Below are positions 27,261 to 37,676 of a stretch of 64,000 bases of DNA, piece by piece. The first letter of the stretch is position 1, and the number at the start of each line of letters is the position of its first letter. The position numbers and the translations under genes are program-made. The DNA is from Xanthomonas phaseoli pv. phaseoli. GTDB taxonomy: Bacteria; Pseudomonadota; Gammaproteobacteria; Xanthomonadales; Xanthomonadaceae. Below the pieces are notes generated by a model, which saw only the letters and a program-made list of their open reading frames with translations, searched no databases and was not told the DNA's origin. The DNA is taken from the NCBI GenBank assembly GCA_022749655.1, contig CP094243.1, positions 1,612,001 to 1,676,000 on the forward strand. The letters are read 5' to 3'.

Positions 27261-27659
27261 TTATTGGCCCAGCTGCGGCGCCTGCGTGCGCTCGGGCTGT
27301 TGCACTGGCGCACTCTGCCCGCCGAGCTGGCGCGCGCGCTCGAACGATTGCTCTTCCGGCGTGCCCAGCGCCTGTTCGGTCTTCATGTGCGCGCGCAGAT
27401 GCGCCGGGTTGGCCGGGTCGCCCTGCACCACGAACACGTTCTCGCCACCGTGCACGCCGCGATTGTTCGCTTCGCTCATCAGTACATGATCCACGCGCGA
27501 GAGCCCGCCTTCCTTGGCCAGTGGCAACAAGGCGGCGGTGAGGCGTGCGCTGGCCTGATCGGGGACGCGGCCGTGCGCCGCATCGATCGCATGCACGCCG
27601 CGTTCGATCTGTTGATACATCGCGTGGTCCGGGTGCGCGCTCTGGCGTGGGTCGTTCAT
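27261..27659 (-). CDS. Orphan XVIPCD-like protein (candidate T4SS substrate domain)
   Basis: A 132-residue protein almost wholly made of what looks like the XVIPCD, the C-terminal signal by which Xanthomonadales type IV secretion effectors bind the coupling protein VirD4. The pattern is DHAMYQQIERGVHAIDAAHG, then LTAALLPLAKEGGLSRVDHV, VLMSEANNRGVHGGENVFVV, QGDPANPAHLRAHMKTEQAL and GTPEEQSFERARQL, with a glutamine/proline-rich tail ending PQLGQ. Known effectors carry an N-terminal toxin domain such as a lysozyme-like, lipase or nuclease domain; here only about ten residues precede the XVIPCD. It could be a decayed effector, a very small effector or a competitor for the coupling protein. No immunity gene or T4SS gene is adjacent. 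Start 27659 is the first ATG giving the motif; the frame upstream to 27734 is non-coding in character. Confidence 0.75.
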   Translation of the reverse strand: MNDPRQSAHPDHAMYQQIERGVHAIDAAHGRVPDQASARLTAALLPLAKEGGLSRVDHVLMSEANNRGVHGGENVFVVQGDPANPAHLRAHMKTEQALGTPEEQSFERARQLGGQSAPVQQPERTQAPQLGQ

Positions 27660-27769
27660 GGCGGTATTCCGTGTGGTGGTTTCCAAGCGTGGCGGGGCGC
27701 GATCGGGCGGTGGATGGCGCGGCTGAGAGCCCACTTCGCAACCGTGGTGTGGTCAGTTGCGCCTGGTGC

Positions 27770-29095
<1,326 letters not shown>

Positions 29096-29298
29096 GCGGG
29101 GCTCGATCGGCAATACAAAGGCGATGCGCAGTTTGCCGCAATCCCTGCAACGGCACTGTGTCTGATACGGCCGACAACCAAGGCGCAATTGTCCGTGGGC
29201 AACCACCGGCACAACCGAACAACAGTGAACGCATGTGCCTGCGGCGCCGCGCATCGGCAGCGCCCGCTTGGCCGTTGCGCCGCCGTGTGACGGCGCGC

Positions 29299-29646
29299 TT
29301 ACCCGGCCATATGTTCTTCGGCAATCCAGGCGCGCAGGCGTTGCCGGTGCGGCTCGGACATGGTCAGGAAGCGGAAGCCCGCCCAGGCCTGCCCGGGTGC
29401 GTGTGCGGCTTCGGACCACAGCAGATGCACGCCGACATCGATCTCGGTCGCGCGCCCAACCCGCTCGGGCAGCGAAAAGCGCAACTGGTACAAGGCGTCG
29501 TCGTGCAGCGGCACCGAGGCCAACAACAGCATGCCGGTTTCGGACACATTGCCGACCCGGCCGATCTGCGCCTCGCTGAGCATGTCGATGACCGGCAGCA
29601 GGTCAGTTGGCTGGCGGCGCGGTGCGCGGCGGGTGTCCTGGATCAT
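29299..29646 (-). CDS. PilZ-domain protein
   Basis: A 115-residue single-domain PilZ protein. The c-di-GMP-binding RxxxR appears near the N-terminus (TRRAPRRQP), and the second motif, normally (D/N)xSxxG, is RVGNVSETGMLLL. The rest is the beta-barrel (LRFSLPERVGRATEIDVGV, WAGFRFLTM). Both motifs are intact, so it should bind c-di-GMP. Its start overlaps the stop of the DUF1631 gene (ATGA), which implies coupled expression and perhaps a shared function. Confidence 0.88.
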   Translation of the reverse strand: MIQDTRRAPRRQPTDLLPVIDMLSEAQIGRVGNVSETGMLLLASVPLHDDALYQLRFSLPERVGRATEIDVGVHLLWSEAAHAPGQAWAGFRFLTMSEPHRQRLRAWIAEEHMAG

Positions 29647-32114
29647 GGCTGGGCCTCGGCAACAGGCGCCTGGCCGGCCAGGCTGCGCAGCGTGCGCACG
29701 GTGGCATGCCAGGCGCGATCGATCAGACGCGATTTTTCTTCCACCACCAAACGTGCCTGCCCACCGGCCATCAACCGCGCCAGGCTGTCCAGCGAGTGCT
29801 CGCCAACCTTCTGCCCGCGCTGGTTCACGAACAGCGCGTTGCCGGTCATTGGGCTGTACCAGGACAGGCGTTGCCGGCGCAGGTCGCCTTGCTGGTTGAC
29901 CACGAATTCGAACCAGGTGCCGAACGGCAAGCTGCGCACCTGCAGATAGCATTCCTCTTCGGCAGGCGTGCGTGGCGTGGCCGCCTGCTTGCGCGGAGCG
30001 TTGTCGCCCTGCTCGCCAAGCCGCGCGCGTGCCTTGAGCTTGGCGGCAAGCTCGGTGCGCGAGGTCACCTCGTCCTCGCCACCGGGCGTGGACAAGCGCC
30101 GTGCGATCGCCGCTGCTTCATCATGGTGATAGCCCACCTGCAGCAACGCGGTTTCCACGTCGGTGCCCAGTGCGATGTCGGTGGGTTGGCCCTTGCTGCG
30201 GCAGGTGACCTCGCCAATGCGTGCGGTCAGCGCCTGGCGCTCCTCCCATTCGGGCGACTGCTCGCCCTGCCGCAGCAAGGTCAGCGTGAGCACGTCCGAC
30301 CAGGCCTGGCGCAGCAGCGATTGCACAAAGCGCGGCGGCGCGCTTTGTTCGCACAGCTGCTCGATGCGCGCTTCGGCCTGCTGCTTGGCAGATTCCAGCC
30401 GCTCCTTCCCGCGCGCAGCATCCACATGCCGCCGCTCGGCCACCTCGGCCTTGCGCGCGAGGGTGCGCAGATGGGTCTGGATGTCGTCGTTGGCCGCGGC
30501 GAAAACAGCCTCGTCGCCTTGATAGTCGTGGACGATCTTGTCGACCGCGCTGCCCAGCTTGTGCAGCAGTTGCGGGTCGGCATCGTCCTCGCCCAGCCAC
30601 ACGGCCCCGGACTCGGCGACGGTGTTGAGCAATTCGCGTACCGGGTGCTGGTCGCGCACGAAAAAATGCGCATCGGCCAACGCCGCGCGCACCACCGGCA
30701 CCTGCAACTTGGCCAGCAGCGCCTGGGCGGGAGCCTGCTCGCGCACCTCGCGCTGCATCTGCGCATACAGCAGGCCGAGCAGGTCGAAGGTGTCGTTGTC
30801 CTGCGGCGATAGCGCAGCATCGGGGCCGTGCTGACGGCGCAGCACTTCCAGCACCTGCCGCTGCAGCACATCGATGCCCGATGCCTGTGGCGTTGCTGCC
30901 GCCTGCGTGGCCAGCGCACCTTGCAGGCTGGCCAAGGCATCGCCAAGCGCTGCCTTGGGCACCGCAACGGCCGCACTGTGCTGCGATGCCTGGGCCACCG
31001 CGGCGAGCGAGGTAGGAGAGGGCGCCGTGACCTCGTGATGGGCGGGCGCCCCCGCGCCTGCGTGGCTTGCGTGTGCCGCTGCCTGCGACTGCCGTGCCGA
31101 CGCCATCAAGCCGCCCAGCGCCTGGACTGCGTCGCTGAGCGCCGGCGACAGCGCCTGCGCAGGTGGGGCGATTGCCATTGCTGGTGGCGCGGCAGCGGGA
31201 TCCAGCAAGGCGCTCTGCCACGCCGTCGGTGCGGCTTGGCCTGCCCAGCCGGTGGCCGGTCGCGGCGTGCGCGGGCCCGCACCAGGCGTATTCGGTGCGG
31301 CAGCGTCTTTCGACCCATGCGCCGCTGCCGGTGGCGCACGCCGCGTCTGCACCTGCGTGGGTTTGACCAGATACGGGTGATAGATCAATCCCGGCAGGAT
31401 GCCTTCCTGGGCCAGCGCGCTGTTGGCACTTTCGAACAGGTCGCCCAGGCGGTCCATCACCTGGCGCTCGAACACCTTGTACAGCGTCAGCTGCCCATCC
31501 AGGTTCAGTCCCAGCGTCTGACCGCACTGGCGCACGATGCGGCACAGCGCGTAGGGGCCAAGCGGCAATTCTTCCAGCTCGAATTCGGCCACCGCACCGA
31601 TCACCGCCAGGCGCTGCGCCAGCAGGTGCAGGGCATCGGCGCGCCGCGAGGTTTCGCGGCGTGCGATGTCGCTCAAGACAATGTCGCGGTCGATATCGGT
31701 GTCTTCGACCAGGGTCAGCATCTGTGCTGGCGCAGGCGCATCGGTCAATGGTGTCAGCACCGGGCGCTCACGCAGGCTGGCCAGCGCTTGCGCCAGTTCC
31801 TGCAGGAATGCCTGTGGGAAGCGGTCGATGTGGTCACGCAGGCCGCGCATCTGTGCGTAGGTTTCGGCCTGGATCTGGCTATTGCGTGCATGCTCGGCCT
31901 GATGCAACAGCTCGCGTTCCAGCTCGACGACGGTCAGCCGCAGCGGTCCGCTCAACGCCTGCACGCAGTGCGCGTGCAGCATGCCGAGCAGTCGCCGGCC
32001 ACGCGCGGATACCGGCGCATCGGCAATCGGACCGCTAACTGCAGGTTGCATGGGAGACACGTGCATGGACATCCGGGGAGGCTGGCTCGGTTCGAAGCGT
32101 GAGCTATGTAGCAT
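29643..32114 (-). CDS. DUF1631-family protein
   Basis: An 823-residue cytoplasmic protein of the DUF1631 family (sometimes wrongly annotated as thymidine phosphorylase). The N-terminal part is helical (LLGMLHAHCVQALSGPLRLT, VVELERELLHQAEHAR), with YKVFERQVMDRLGDLFESAN. An alanine/proline-rich linker fills about residues 270-380. The C-terminal part has LDVLQRQVLEVLRR-like helices, then LGSAVDKIVHDYQGDEAVFA and a terminal segment WFEFVVNQQGDLRRQRLSWY followed by NALFVNQRGQKVGE. No signal peptide or catalytic motif is seen. The function is unknown; coupling to a PilZ gene hints at c-di-GMP signalling. The start is uncertain (32114 or 32072), with no clear ribosome binding site at either. Confidence 0.85.
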   Translation of the reverse strand: MLHSSRFEPSQPPRMSMHVSPMQPAVSGPIADAPVSARGRRLLGMLHAHCVQALSGPLRLTVVELERELLHQAEHARNSQIQAETYAQMRGLRDHIDRFPQAFLQELAQALASLRERPVLTPLTDAPAPAQMLTLVEDTDIDRDIVLSDIARRETSRRADALHLLAQRLAVIGAVAEFELEELPLGPYALCRIVRQCGQTLGLNLDGQLTLYKVFERQVMDRLGDLFESANSALAQEGILPGLIYHPYLVKPTQVQTRRAPPAAAHGSKDAAAPNTPGAGPRTPRPATGWAGQAAPTAWQSALLDPAAAPPAMAIAPPAQALSPALSDAVQALGGLMASARQSQAAAHASHAGAGAPAHHEVTAPSPTSLAAVAQASQHSAAVAVPKAALGDALASLQGALATQAAATPQASGIDVLQRQVLEVLRRQHGPDAALSPQDNDTFDLLGLLYAQMQREVREQAPAQALLAKLQVPVVRAALADAHFFVRDQHPVRELLNTVAESGAVWLGEDDADPQLLHKLGSAVDKIVHDYQGDEAVFAAANDDIQTHLRTLARKAEVAERRHVDAARGKERLESAKQQAEARIEQLCEQSAPPRFVQSLLRQAWSDVLTLTLLRQGEQSPEWEERQALTARIGEVTCRSKGQPTDIALGTDVETALLQVGYHHDEAAAIARRLSTPGGEDEVTSRTELAAKLKARARLGEQGDNAPRKQAATPRTPAEEECYLQVRSLPFGTWFEFVVNQQGDLRRQRLSWYSPMTGNALFVNQRGQKVGEHSLDSLARLMAGGQARLVVEEKSRLIDRAWHATVRTLRSLAGQAPVAEAQP

Positions 32115-32368
32115 GTTTTTCGCTGACCGCGCGGCATCGGCTCGCGCCGGCGCGTCCGGCCCGCGATGTGTCAGCCAGTGGTCATGCGGGCCTGCGCCAA
32201 ATGCGTATGGCCGATGCCCCGGTTCTGCCGGCGCGCCCCAATCCGCTCACACCCCTCGCGCACGCGCGTCAGCCAGGCGTGGATGGCGCACGGTGCGCAA
32301 GGCGGTACATGCCGATGCCACGCGCCCGACCGCGCCACCCCGGCAGTGAACGCAGCTCTTCGCTGCGC

Positions 32369-33527
32369 TTAGACCAGGAACAGCTCGACCACATCATTGG
32401 TAAAACGCCGACCCAACTCGGTCGGCACCATGCGCCCGTCCTGCTGGGTCATCCAGCCCTGTGCCACCGCGCGCGCCAGCGGCGCTTCGATGGCGCTGGC
32501 CGCAAGGCCGGTGGACGCCTCGAAATCGCTTAGCCGGAAGCCCTCATGCAGGCGCAGCAGGTTGAGCATGTACTCGAACGGCAGCCGTTCGCTCGGCACG
32601 ATTTCGTCCCCGCCGATGGATGCGGCGGTACCGGCGCTGGCCAGATAGCTCTGCGGATGCTTGTGCTTCCAGCGCCGCAGCACGTGCGCTTGGGCACCGG
32701 AGCTGATCTTGCCGTGCGCGCCCGCACCGATGCCCAGGTAGTCGCCGAATCGCCAGTAGTTGAGGTTGTGCGCGCACTGTCGCCCCGGCCTGGCGTACGC
32801 GCTGACTTCGTATTGGGCGTAGCCGGCGTCGGCCAGCAGGCGTTGGCAGTGCTCCTGGATATCCCAGGCGGCATCGTCGTCGGGAATGCCCTTGGGCGGC
32901 CGCGCGAAGAACACCGTGTTCGGCTCCAGCGTGAGCTGGTAATGCGACAGGTGCGCCGGCTGCAGCGCGAAGGCACGCTCCAGGTCGTGCTCGGCCTGCA
33001 TCAGCGTCTGCTCGGGCAGCGCGTACATCAGGTCGATATTGAAATTATCGTAGCCGGCGTCTTGCGCCAGTTTGATCGCGCGCTCGGCTTCTGCGCTGTC
33101 GTGAATGCGGCCAAGGCGCTGCAGCGCCACGTCGTCGAAGGTCTGCACGCCGAAGCTCAGGCGGTTGACGCCCGCAGCGCGGTAGTGCTCGAAACGGCCG
33201 TGTTCTGCGGTACCCGGATTGGTTTCAGGGTGATTTCAAGAGTCGGGGCAAAACGCAGCCCGCCGCCGCCGCTGCCTGCAGGAAGCGGTCGATCGCCTGC
33301 GGCGGAAACAGGCTGGGCGTGCCGCCGCCGAAGAACACCGAGTGCACCACGCGACCCCAGACCAATGGCAGGTCCGCATCCAGGTCGCGGATCAGCGCGT
33401 CCACGTACTCCTCGAACGGCAATGCGCCCTTGGCCGCATGCGAATTGAAATCGCAATACGGGCATTTGCGCACGCACCAGGGCAGATGCACGTAGAGCGA
33501 CAACGGCGGCGGAATCAGCTGGGGCAT
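32369..33527 (-). CDS. hemW: HemW-type radical SAM protein, frameshifted
   Basis: HemW (YggW) is a radical SAM, heme-binding protein thought to deliver heme; it was once called anaerobic coproporphyrinogen oxidase-like. The N-terminal piece shows the iron-sulfur motif CVRKCPYCDFNSHA and VFFGGGTPSLFPP. The middle (LRFAPTLEIT) lies in a second frame. The rest runs in a third: GVQTFDDVALQRLGRIHDS, FNIDLMYALPEQTL, PNTVFFARPPKGIPDDD, YEVSAYARPGRQCAHNLNYW and GIGAGAHGKISS. Two one-base losses, near 33257 (GGCCTG read as GGCTG) and near 33233 (CTGGAAACC read as CTGAAACC), restore a 386-residue HemW. It closes the rph-VOC-rdgB-hemW operon, as in many proteobacteria. Confidence 0.93.
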
Positions 33528-33542
33528 TGCGCGAGGTGTGCC

Positions 33543-34142
33543 TTACAGCGACAGCGCATGCAGCTTGTGCTGCAGCGTGGCCAGGGCCGCCGCGCGATGG
33601 CTGAGGCGGTTCTTCAACGCGGTGTCCATCTCCGCCGCGGTCAGGCCATACACCGGATCCAGAAACACCGGGTTGTAGCCGAAACCGCCATCGCCGCGCG
33701 GTTCGGTCGTGATCACCCCTTCCCAGCTGCCTTCGGCGATCAGCGGCTGCGGATCTTCCGGATGCCGCAGCAACACGATCACCGCGTAAAACCGCGCGCT
33801 GCGGCGATCGCTCGGAACCTCGCGCATCGCGTCGAGCAACTTGGCGTTGTTGGCCAGCGCGTTGGTGGGGCTGCCGGCATAGCGCGCGCTGTACAGGCCG
33901 GGTGCGCCATCCAATGCATCCACGATCAGCCCAGAGTCATCGGCCAGCGCCGGCAAGCCGGTCACCGCGCTGGCATGGCGTGCCTTGATCAGCGCGTTCT
34001 CGACGAAGGTCAGGCCGGTTTCCGGCACATCGTCCACGCCCAGTTCGCCTTGCGCGACGATGCGCAGCGGCAGGCCGGCGAGCATGGCGCGCAGTTCTTC
34101 CAGTTTGCCGGCGTTGCCGCTGGCCAGGACCAGTTCTTTCAT
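33543..34142 (-). CDS. rdgB: Non-canonical purine NTP pyrophosphatase (ITPase)
   Basis: A 199-residue RdgB/HAM1 protein hydrolysing dITP, ITP and XTP to monophosphates so that they are not built into DNA or RNA. Motifs: [18 protein letters not shown] at the N-terminus, [40 protein letters not shown] with the catalytic aspartates, YSARYAG, and [20 protein letters not shown]. Its start overlaps the stop of the VOC gene by four bases. Confidence 0.96.
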   Translation of the reverse strand: MKELVLASGNAGKLEELRAMLAGLPLRIVAQGELGVDDVPETGLTFVENALIKARHASAVTGLPALADDSGLIVDALDGAPGLYSARYAGSPTNALANNAKLLDAMREVPSDRRSARFYAVIVLLRHPEDPQPLIAEGSWEGVITTEPRGDGGFGYNPVFLDPVYGLTAAEMDTALKNRLSHRAAALATLQHKLHALSL

Positions 34143-34531
34143 CGTTTGGGCTCCAGCAGATCCCACTTGGTGCCGTACAGATCGCGGAAGACTACGACCG
34201 TGCCGTACGGCTCTTCGCGCGGGGTTTCCAGAAATTCCACGCCGAACGCCTGCATGGCCGCGTGGTCGCGCCAGAAGTCATCGGTGTAGAGGAAATGATC
34301 CACCCGCCCACCGGTCTGGTCGCCGATGCGTGCGCGTTGCGCGGCGTCGGCCGGCTGCGCCAGCAGCAGGGCGGCATCGTCTGCACCGCCCGGGCCGATC
34401 ACGACCCAGCGCTTGCCATCCTCGAGCGGGCGATCCTGCAGCACGTGGAAACCCAGCGCGCCGGTGTACCAGGCAATGGCCGCATCGTAGTCGGCAACCA
34501 GCAAGGTGGTCAGGGCGATGCGGCGGCTCAT
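34139..34531 (-). CDS. VOC (glyoxalase/bleomycin-resistance) superfamily protein
   Basis: A 130-residue VOC-fold protein made of two beta-alpha-beta-beta-beta units: [30 protein letters not shown], then [20 protein letters not shown] and [20 protein letters not shown] likely metal histidine (VDHFLY) and glutamate (DLLEP) are present. The substrate is unknown. In the sequence as given it is fused in frame behind rph, because rph lacks its stop, but it has its own ATG at 34531 that would overlap a restored rph TGA. I therefore read it as a separate gene between rph and rdgB. Confidence 0.85.
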   Translation of the reverse strand: MSRRIALTTLLVADYDAAIAWYTGALGFHVLQDRPLEDGKRWVVIGPGGADDAALLLAQPADAAQRARIGDQTGGRVDHFLYTDDFWRDHAAMQAFGVEFLETPREEPYGTVVVFRDLYGTKWDLLEPKR

Positions 34532-35251
34532 CCGGCCAGCGCAGCGTTGCAGCGCGAACAGCTCGCCCGTGCCCTTTTCTGCCAGGGCCAGCAGCGCGTT
34601 GAGTTCGTCGCGACGGAAGGCGTGGCCTTCGGCCGTGCCTTGCAGCTCGATGAAACCGCCGCCGTCGTTCATCACCACATTCATGTCGGTATCGCAGTCG
34701 CTGTCTTCCGGGTAGTCCAGGTCCAGCACCGGTTCACCACGATAGATGCCGACCGACACCGCAGCCACCGCGCCGATCAGCGGATGCTTCTTGATGTCGC
34801 CGCGCTTGATCAGCAGGTTCACCGCATCGGCCAGCGCCACGTACGCGCCGGTGATGGCCGCGGTGCGGGTGCCGCCATCGGCCTGCAGCACGTCGCAGTC
34901 CAGGGTGATGGTGCGCTCGCCCAGCGCATTGCGGTCCACGCAGGCGCGCAGTGCACGGCCGATCAGGCGCTGGATTTCCAGCGTGCGTCCGCCCTGCTTG
35001 CCGCGTGCGGCTTCGCGATCGGAACGGGTGTGGGTGGAGCGCGGCAACATGCCGTATTCGGCGGTGACCCAGCCTTCGCCCTTGCCGCGCAGGAAGCCCG
35101 GCACGCGGTTTTCCACGCTGGCGGTGCACAGCACGCGGGTGTCGCCGAAGCTGACCAGCACCGAGCCTTCGGCATGGCGGGTGAAGGCGCGTTCGATGCG
35201 CACCGGGCGCAGCTGGTCGGCCGTGCGGCCGCTGGGACGGGAAAAGGTCAT
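34528..35251 (-). CDS. rph: Ribonuclease PH, stop codon displaced
   Basis: RNase PH, the phosphorolytic 3' exonuclease that matures tRNA ends. Family features: [59 protein letters not shown] (phosphate site), [40 protein letters not shown] and [17 protein letters not shown]. At the C-terminus, after [10 protein letters not shown], the frame runs on into the VOC gene (continuous to 34139). A one-base gain or two-base loss near 34540-34548 would restore a TGA at 34528-34530 and a protein of about 240 residues. A real fusion is possible but less likely, given the window-wide indels. It is divergent from yicC, as in many proteobacteria. Confidence 0.92.
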
Positions 35252-35360
35252 GCAATGAGTCCGGAAGTCGGGAGGTGGGTCTGGCGCCACTGCGCAGCGT
35301 GCAGGCAGCCGGCGAGGGCGGCTAGGGTACCATTCGCGCTTTGACGGCACGGGATTGACG

Positions 35361-36221
35361 ATGATCCGAAGCATGACTGCGTTCGCTGGCAGCGAACGCA
35401 TCACACCCTGGGGCACGCTCGCTTGCGAGCTGCGCTCGGTCAACCACCGCTTTCTGGAAGTGGGTGTGCGTCTGCCCGAGGAATTGCGTGCGCTGGAACC
35501 GCTGCTGCGCGAGCGGGTGGCGGCGAAAAACAGCCGTGGCAAGCTGGATCTGACGCTGCGCCTGCGCGCGCCCGACAACGCGCAGACGCTGGCGGTCAAC
35601 GAATCGCTGCTACAGCAGTTGGGTGCGCTGGCCATGCGGCTGGATGGCATGTTTCCCAAATTGCAGGTCGGCTTCACCGACCTGCTGCAGCTGCCCGGCG
35701 TGCTGCAGGTGCAGGATGTGGACGCCCCCGCGTTGCAGGCGCAGGCGCTGGCGTTGCTGGAGGACGTGGTGGGCAGCTTCGTGATCGCGCGCGAGCGCGA
35801 GGGCGCCAAGTTGGCCGAGTCGATCAGCGAACGGGTGGATGCCATCGAACGCATCGCCGCGCAGGTGCGCGTCCTGATTCCGGTGATTCGCGAAGGTCAG
35901 CGCGCCAAGCTGGCCGCGCGCCTGGCCGACCTGCCGCATCCGGTCGATCCGGGTCGTGCCGAGCAGGAGCTGGTGCTGTGGCTGCAGAAGCTCGATGTGG
36001 ACGAGGAGCTGGACCGCCTGTCCAGCCACATCGCCGAAATCCGCCGCGTGCTCGCCCAGCGCGAGCCGGTCGGTCGCCGACTTGACTTCCTGCTGCAGGA
36101 ATTCAACCGCGAAGCCAATACGCTGGGCTCCAAGTCGGTGGACAGCCGCACCTCCAATGCCGCCGTGGATCTGAAGGTGTTGATCGACCAGATCCGCGAG
36201 CAGGTGCAGAACATCGAGTAG
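35361..36221 (+). CDS. yicC: YicC-family endoribonuclease
   Basis: A 286-residue YicC protein, an RNA-cleaving family (endoribonuclease in E. coli) with a DUF1732 C-terminus. It starts [12 protein letters not shown], the family hallmark, with [20 protein letters not shown] following. The C-terminal part has [20 protein letters not shown], then [20 protein letters not shown] and [16 protein letters not shown] chose ATG 35361; a TTG at 35355 adds two residues. The gene sits between rph (divergent) and gmk, a conserved neighbourhood. Confidence 0.95.
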   Translation: MIRSMTAFAGSERITPWGTLACELRSVNHRFLEVGVRLPEELRALEPLLRERVAAKNSRGKLDLTLRLRAPDNAQTLAVNESLLQQLGALAMRLDGMFPKLQVGFTDLLQLPGVLQVQDVDAPALQAQALALLEDVVGSFVIAREREGAKLAESISERVDAIERIAAQVRVLIPVIREGQRAKLAARLADLPHPVDPGRAEQELVLWLQKLDVDEELDRLSSHIAEIRRVLAQREPVGRRLDFLLQEFNREANTLGSKSVDSRTSNAAVDLKVLIDQIREQVQNIE

Positions 36222-36228
36222 CCGGGAG

Positions 36229-36367
36229 CGAAATTCGGGATTCGGGATGTGGCAGCTGCCAGTTCCGGATGTCTGCGGGCTGCGGCCAATCCCGGTAGCA
36301 TGTCGACCCCGGAGGTGCCGGTCCGCAGTCTGTTCGCGAAACCCGACTCCCCAATCCCGAATCCCTG
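36229..36367. repeat. Inverted GGGATTCGGGAT-like intergenic repeat with 100-base core
   Basis: The left arm ATTCGGGATTCGGGATG and right arm GACTCCCCAATCCCGAATCC point towards each other across about 100 bases of core. The element fills nearly the whole gap between yicC and gmk, ending six bases before the gmk ATG, so it forms the gmk leader. Confidence 0.7.
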
Positions 36368-36372
36368 ACCCT

Positions 36373-36984
36373 ATGCGCGGCACTCTCTATATCGTTGCGG
36401 CCCCCTCCGGCGCCGGCAAGAGCAGCATCGTCAACGCCACCCTGGCGCGCGACCCCAAGATCGCCCTGTCGATCTCGTTCACCTCGCGCGCGCCGCGGCC
36501 GGGCGAACGGCATGCCGAGCACTACCATTTCGTCTCCGCCGACGAGTTCCAGGGCATGATCGAGGCGGGTGATTTCTTCGAATACGCGCTGGTGCATGGC
36601 GACTGGAAGGGCACCGCGCGGCAGTCGGTGGAGCCGCAGCTGGCCGCCGGTCACGACGTCCTGCTGGAGATCGACTGGCAGGGCGCACGCCAGGTGCGCC
36701 AGAAGGTGCCCGATGCGGTCAGCGTGTTCATCCTGCCGCCGTCGCGCCAGGCGCTGGACGAGCGCATGCGCAAGCGCGGACAGGACAGCGAGGACGTCAT
36801 GGCGCAACGCCTGGCCGCCGCCCGTGAAGAGATGCTGCATTTCGAAGAGTTCGATTACGTGATCATCAACGAGACCTTCGATACGGCGGTTTCGGAGATG
36901 TGCGCCATCTTCACCGCCAGCCGGTTGCGGCGGCAGGCGCAACAGCAGCGGCACGCCGGATTGATCCAGGCGCTGCTGGACTAA
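36373..36984 (+). CDS. gmk: Guanylate kinase
   Basis: A 203-residue guanylate kinase (GMP plus ATP to GDP plus ADP). P-loop APSGAGKSSIV at residues 10-20; GMP-binding segment SFTSRAPRPGERHAEHYHFV; FFEYALVHGDWKGTAR; DVLLEIDWQGARQVR; and the lid RKRGQDSEDVMAQRL. The start at 36373 has no clear Shine-Dalgarno because an intergenic repeat abuts it. Confidence 0.97.
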   Translation: MRGTLYIVAAPSGAGKSSIVNATLARDPKIALSISFTSRAPRPGERHAEHYHFVSADEFQGMIEAGDFFEYALVHGDWKGTARQSVEPQLAAGHDVLLEIDWQGARQVRQKVPDAVSVFILPPSRQALDERMRKRGQDSEDVMAQRLAAAREEMLHFEEFDYVIINETFDTAVSEMCAIFTASRLRRQAQQQRHAGLIQALLD

Positions 36985-37248
36985 GCGCCGCTGGCGGGGC
37001 AGGGCTGCTTTACCCGGCAGGCGCCGCCGCCGTGCCCATAGCATCTGCCACGCGTGGACGACGGTTCTGGACGCGCCGGCTACACCAGCGATCGCCAAAG
37101 ACGGTTTCCCGTCCGCTCCAAGCGACTCAAACCGCTGATTCCAAAGGAAACTGAATGGGTGCCGGTTGCTGCGGCGCCGGCCGGGGCGTACACTCCGCCC
37201 CCTTTCCATCATTCGATGCGCGGCCGTTGCTGGTCGCCGGGAGCCCGC

Positions 37249-37548
37249 ATGGCCCGCATTACCGTAGAAGATTGCCTGGAAGTCGTGAACAACCGTTTTG
37301 AGCTGGTCATGATGGCCTCCAAGCGCGCCCGTCAGCTCGCCAACGGCGTGCAGCCGCTGATCGAGAATGCCGACGCCAGCGACAAGCCCACCGTGATGGC
37401 ACTGCGCGAGATCGCCGCACGCCGGATCGACAACGCGCTGATCGATGAAGTCGAGAAGGCCGAACGCGAACGCGCCGAGCGCGAAGCGCTGGAATGGGCC
37501 GCCGCTGAAGTGGTCGCCGACGAAGACATGTCCAAGAACGACGATTGA
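37249..37548 (+). CDS. rpoZ: RNA polymerase omega subunit
   Basis: A 99-residue omega subunit, which helps assemble RNA polymerase and takes part in the ppGpp binding site. The pattern [46 protein letters not shown] is typical. The C-terminus is acidic and charged. GGGAG precedes the ATG. It lies upstream of spoT as in E. coli, separated here by a terminator. Confidence 0.97.
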   Translation: MARITVEDCLEVVNNRFELVMMASKRARQLANGVQPLIENADASDKPTVMALREIAARRIDNALIDEVEKAERERAEREALEWAAAEVVADEDMSKNDD

Positions 37549-37574
37549 TTTCCAGCATCGCTGCGATAGATCAG

Positions 37575-37608
37575 AACAGCCCGCCTCGATGCGGGCTGTT
37601 TTCGTTTT
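37575..37608 (+). terminator. Rho-independent terminator after rpoZ
   Basis: Stem AACAGCCCGC / GCGGGCTGTT around a short CTCGAT loop, then TTCGTTTT. It begins 26 bases after the rpoZ stop and implies that spoT has its own promoter or depends on read-through. Confidence 0.88.
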
Positions 37609-37676
37609 CGGTCCCGGCAATACGCCTGCGTGTGCAAATGTTTGCCGAGACTGCACGGCTGGCATAGTCTTCCGGC

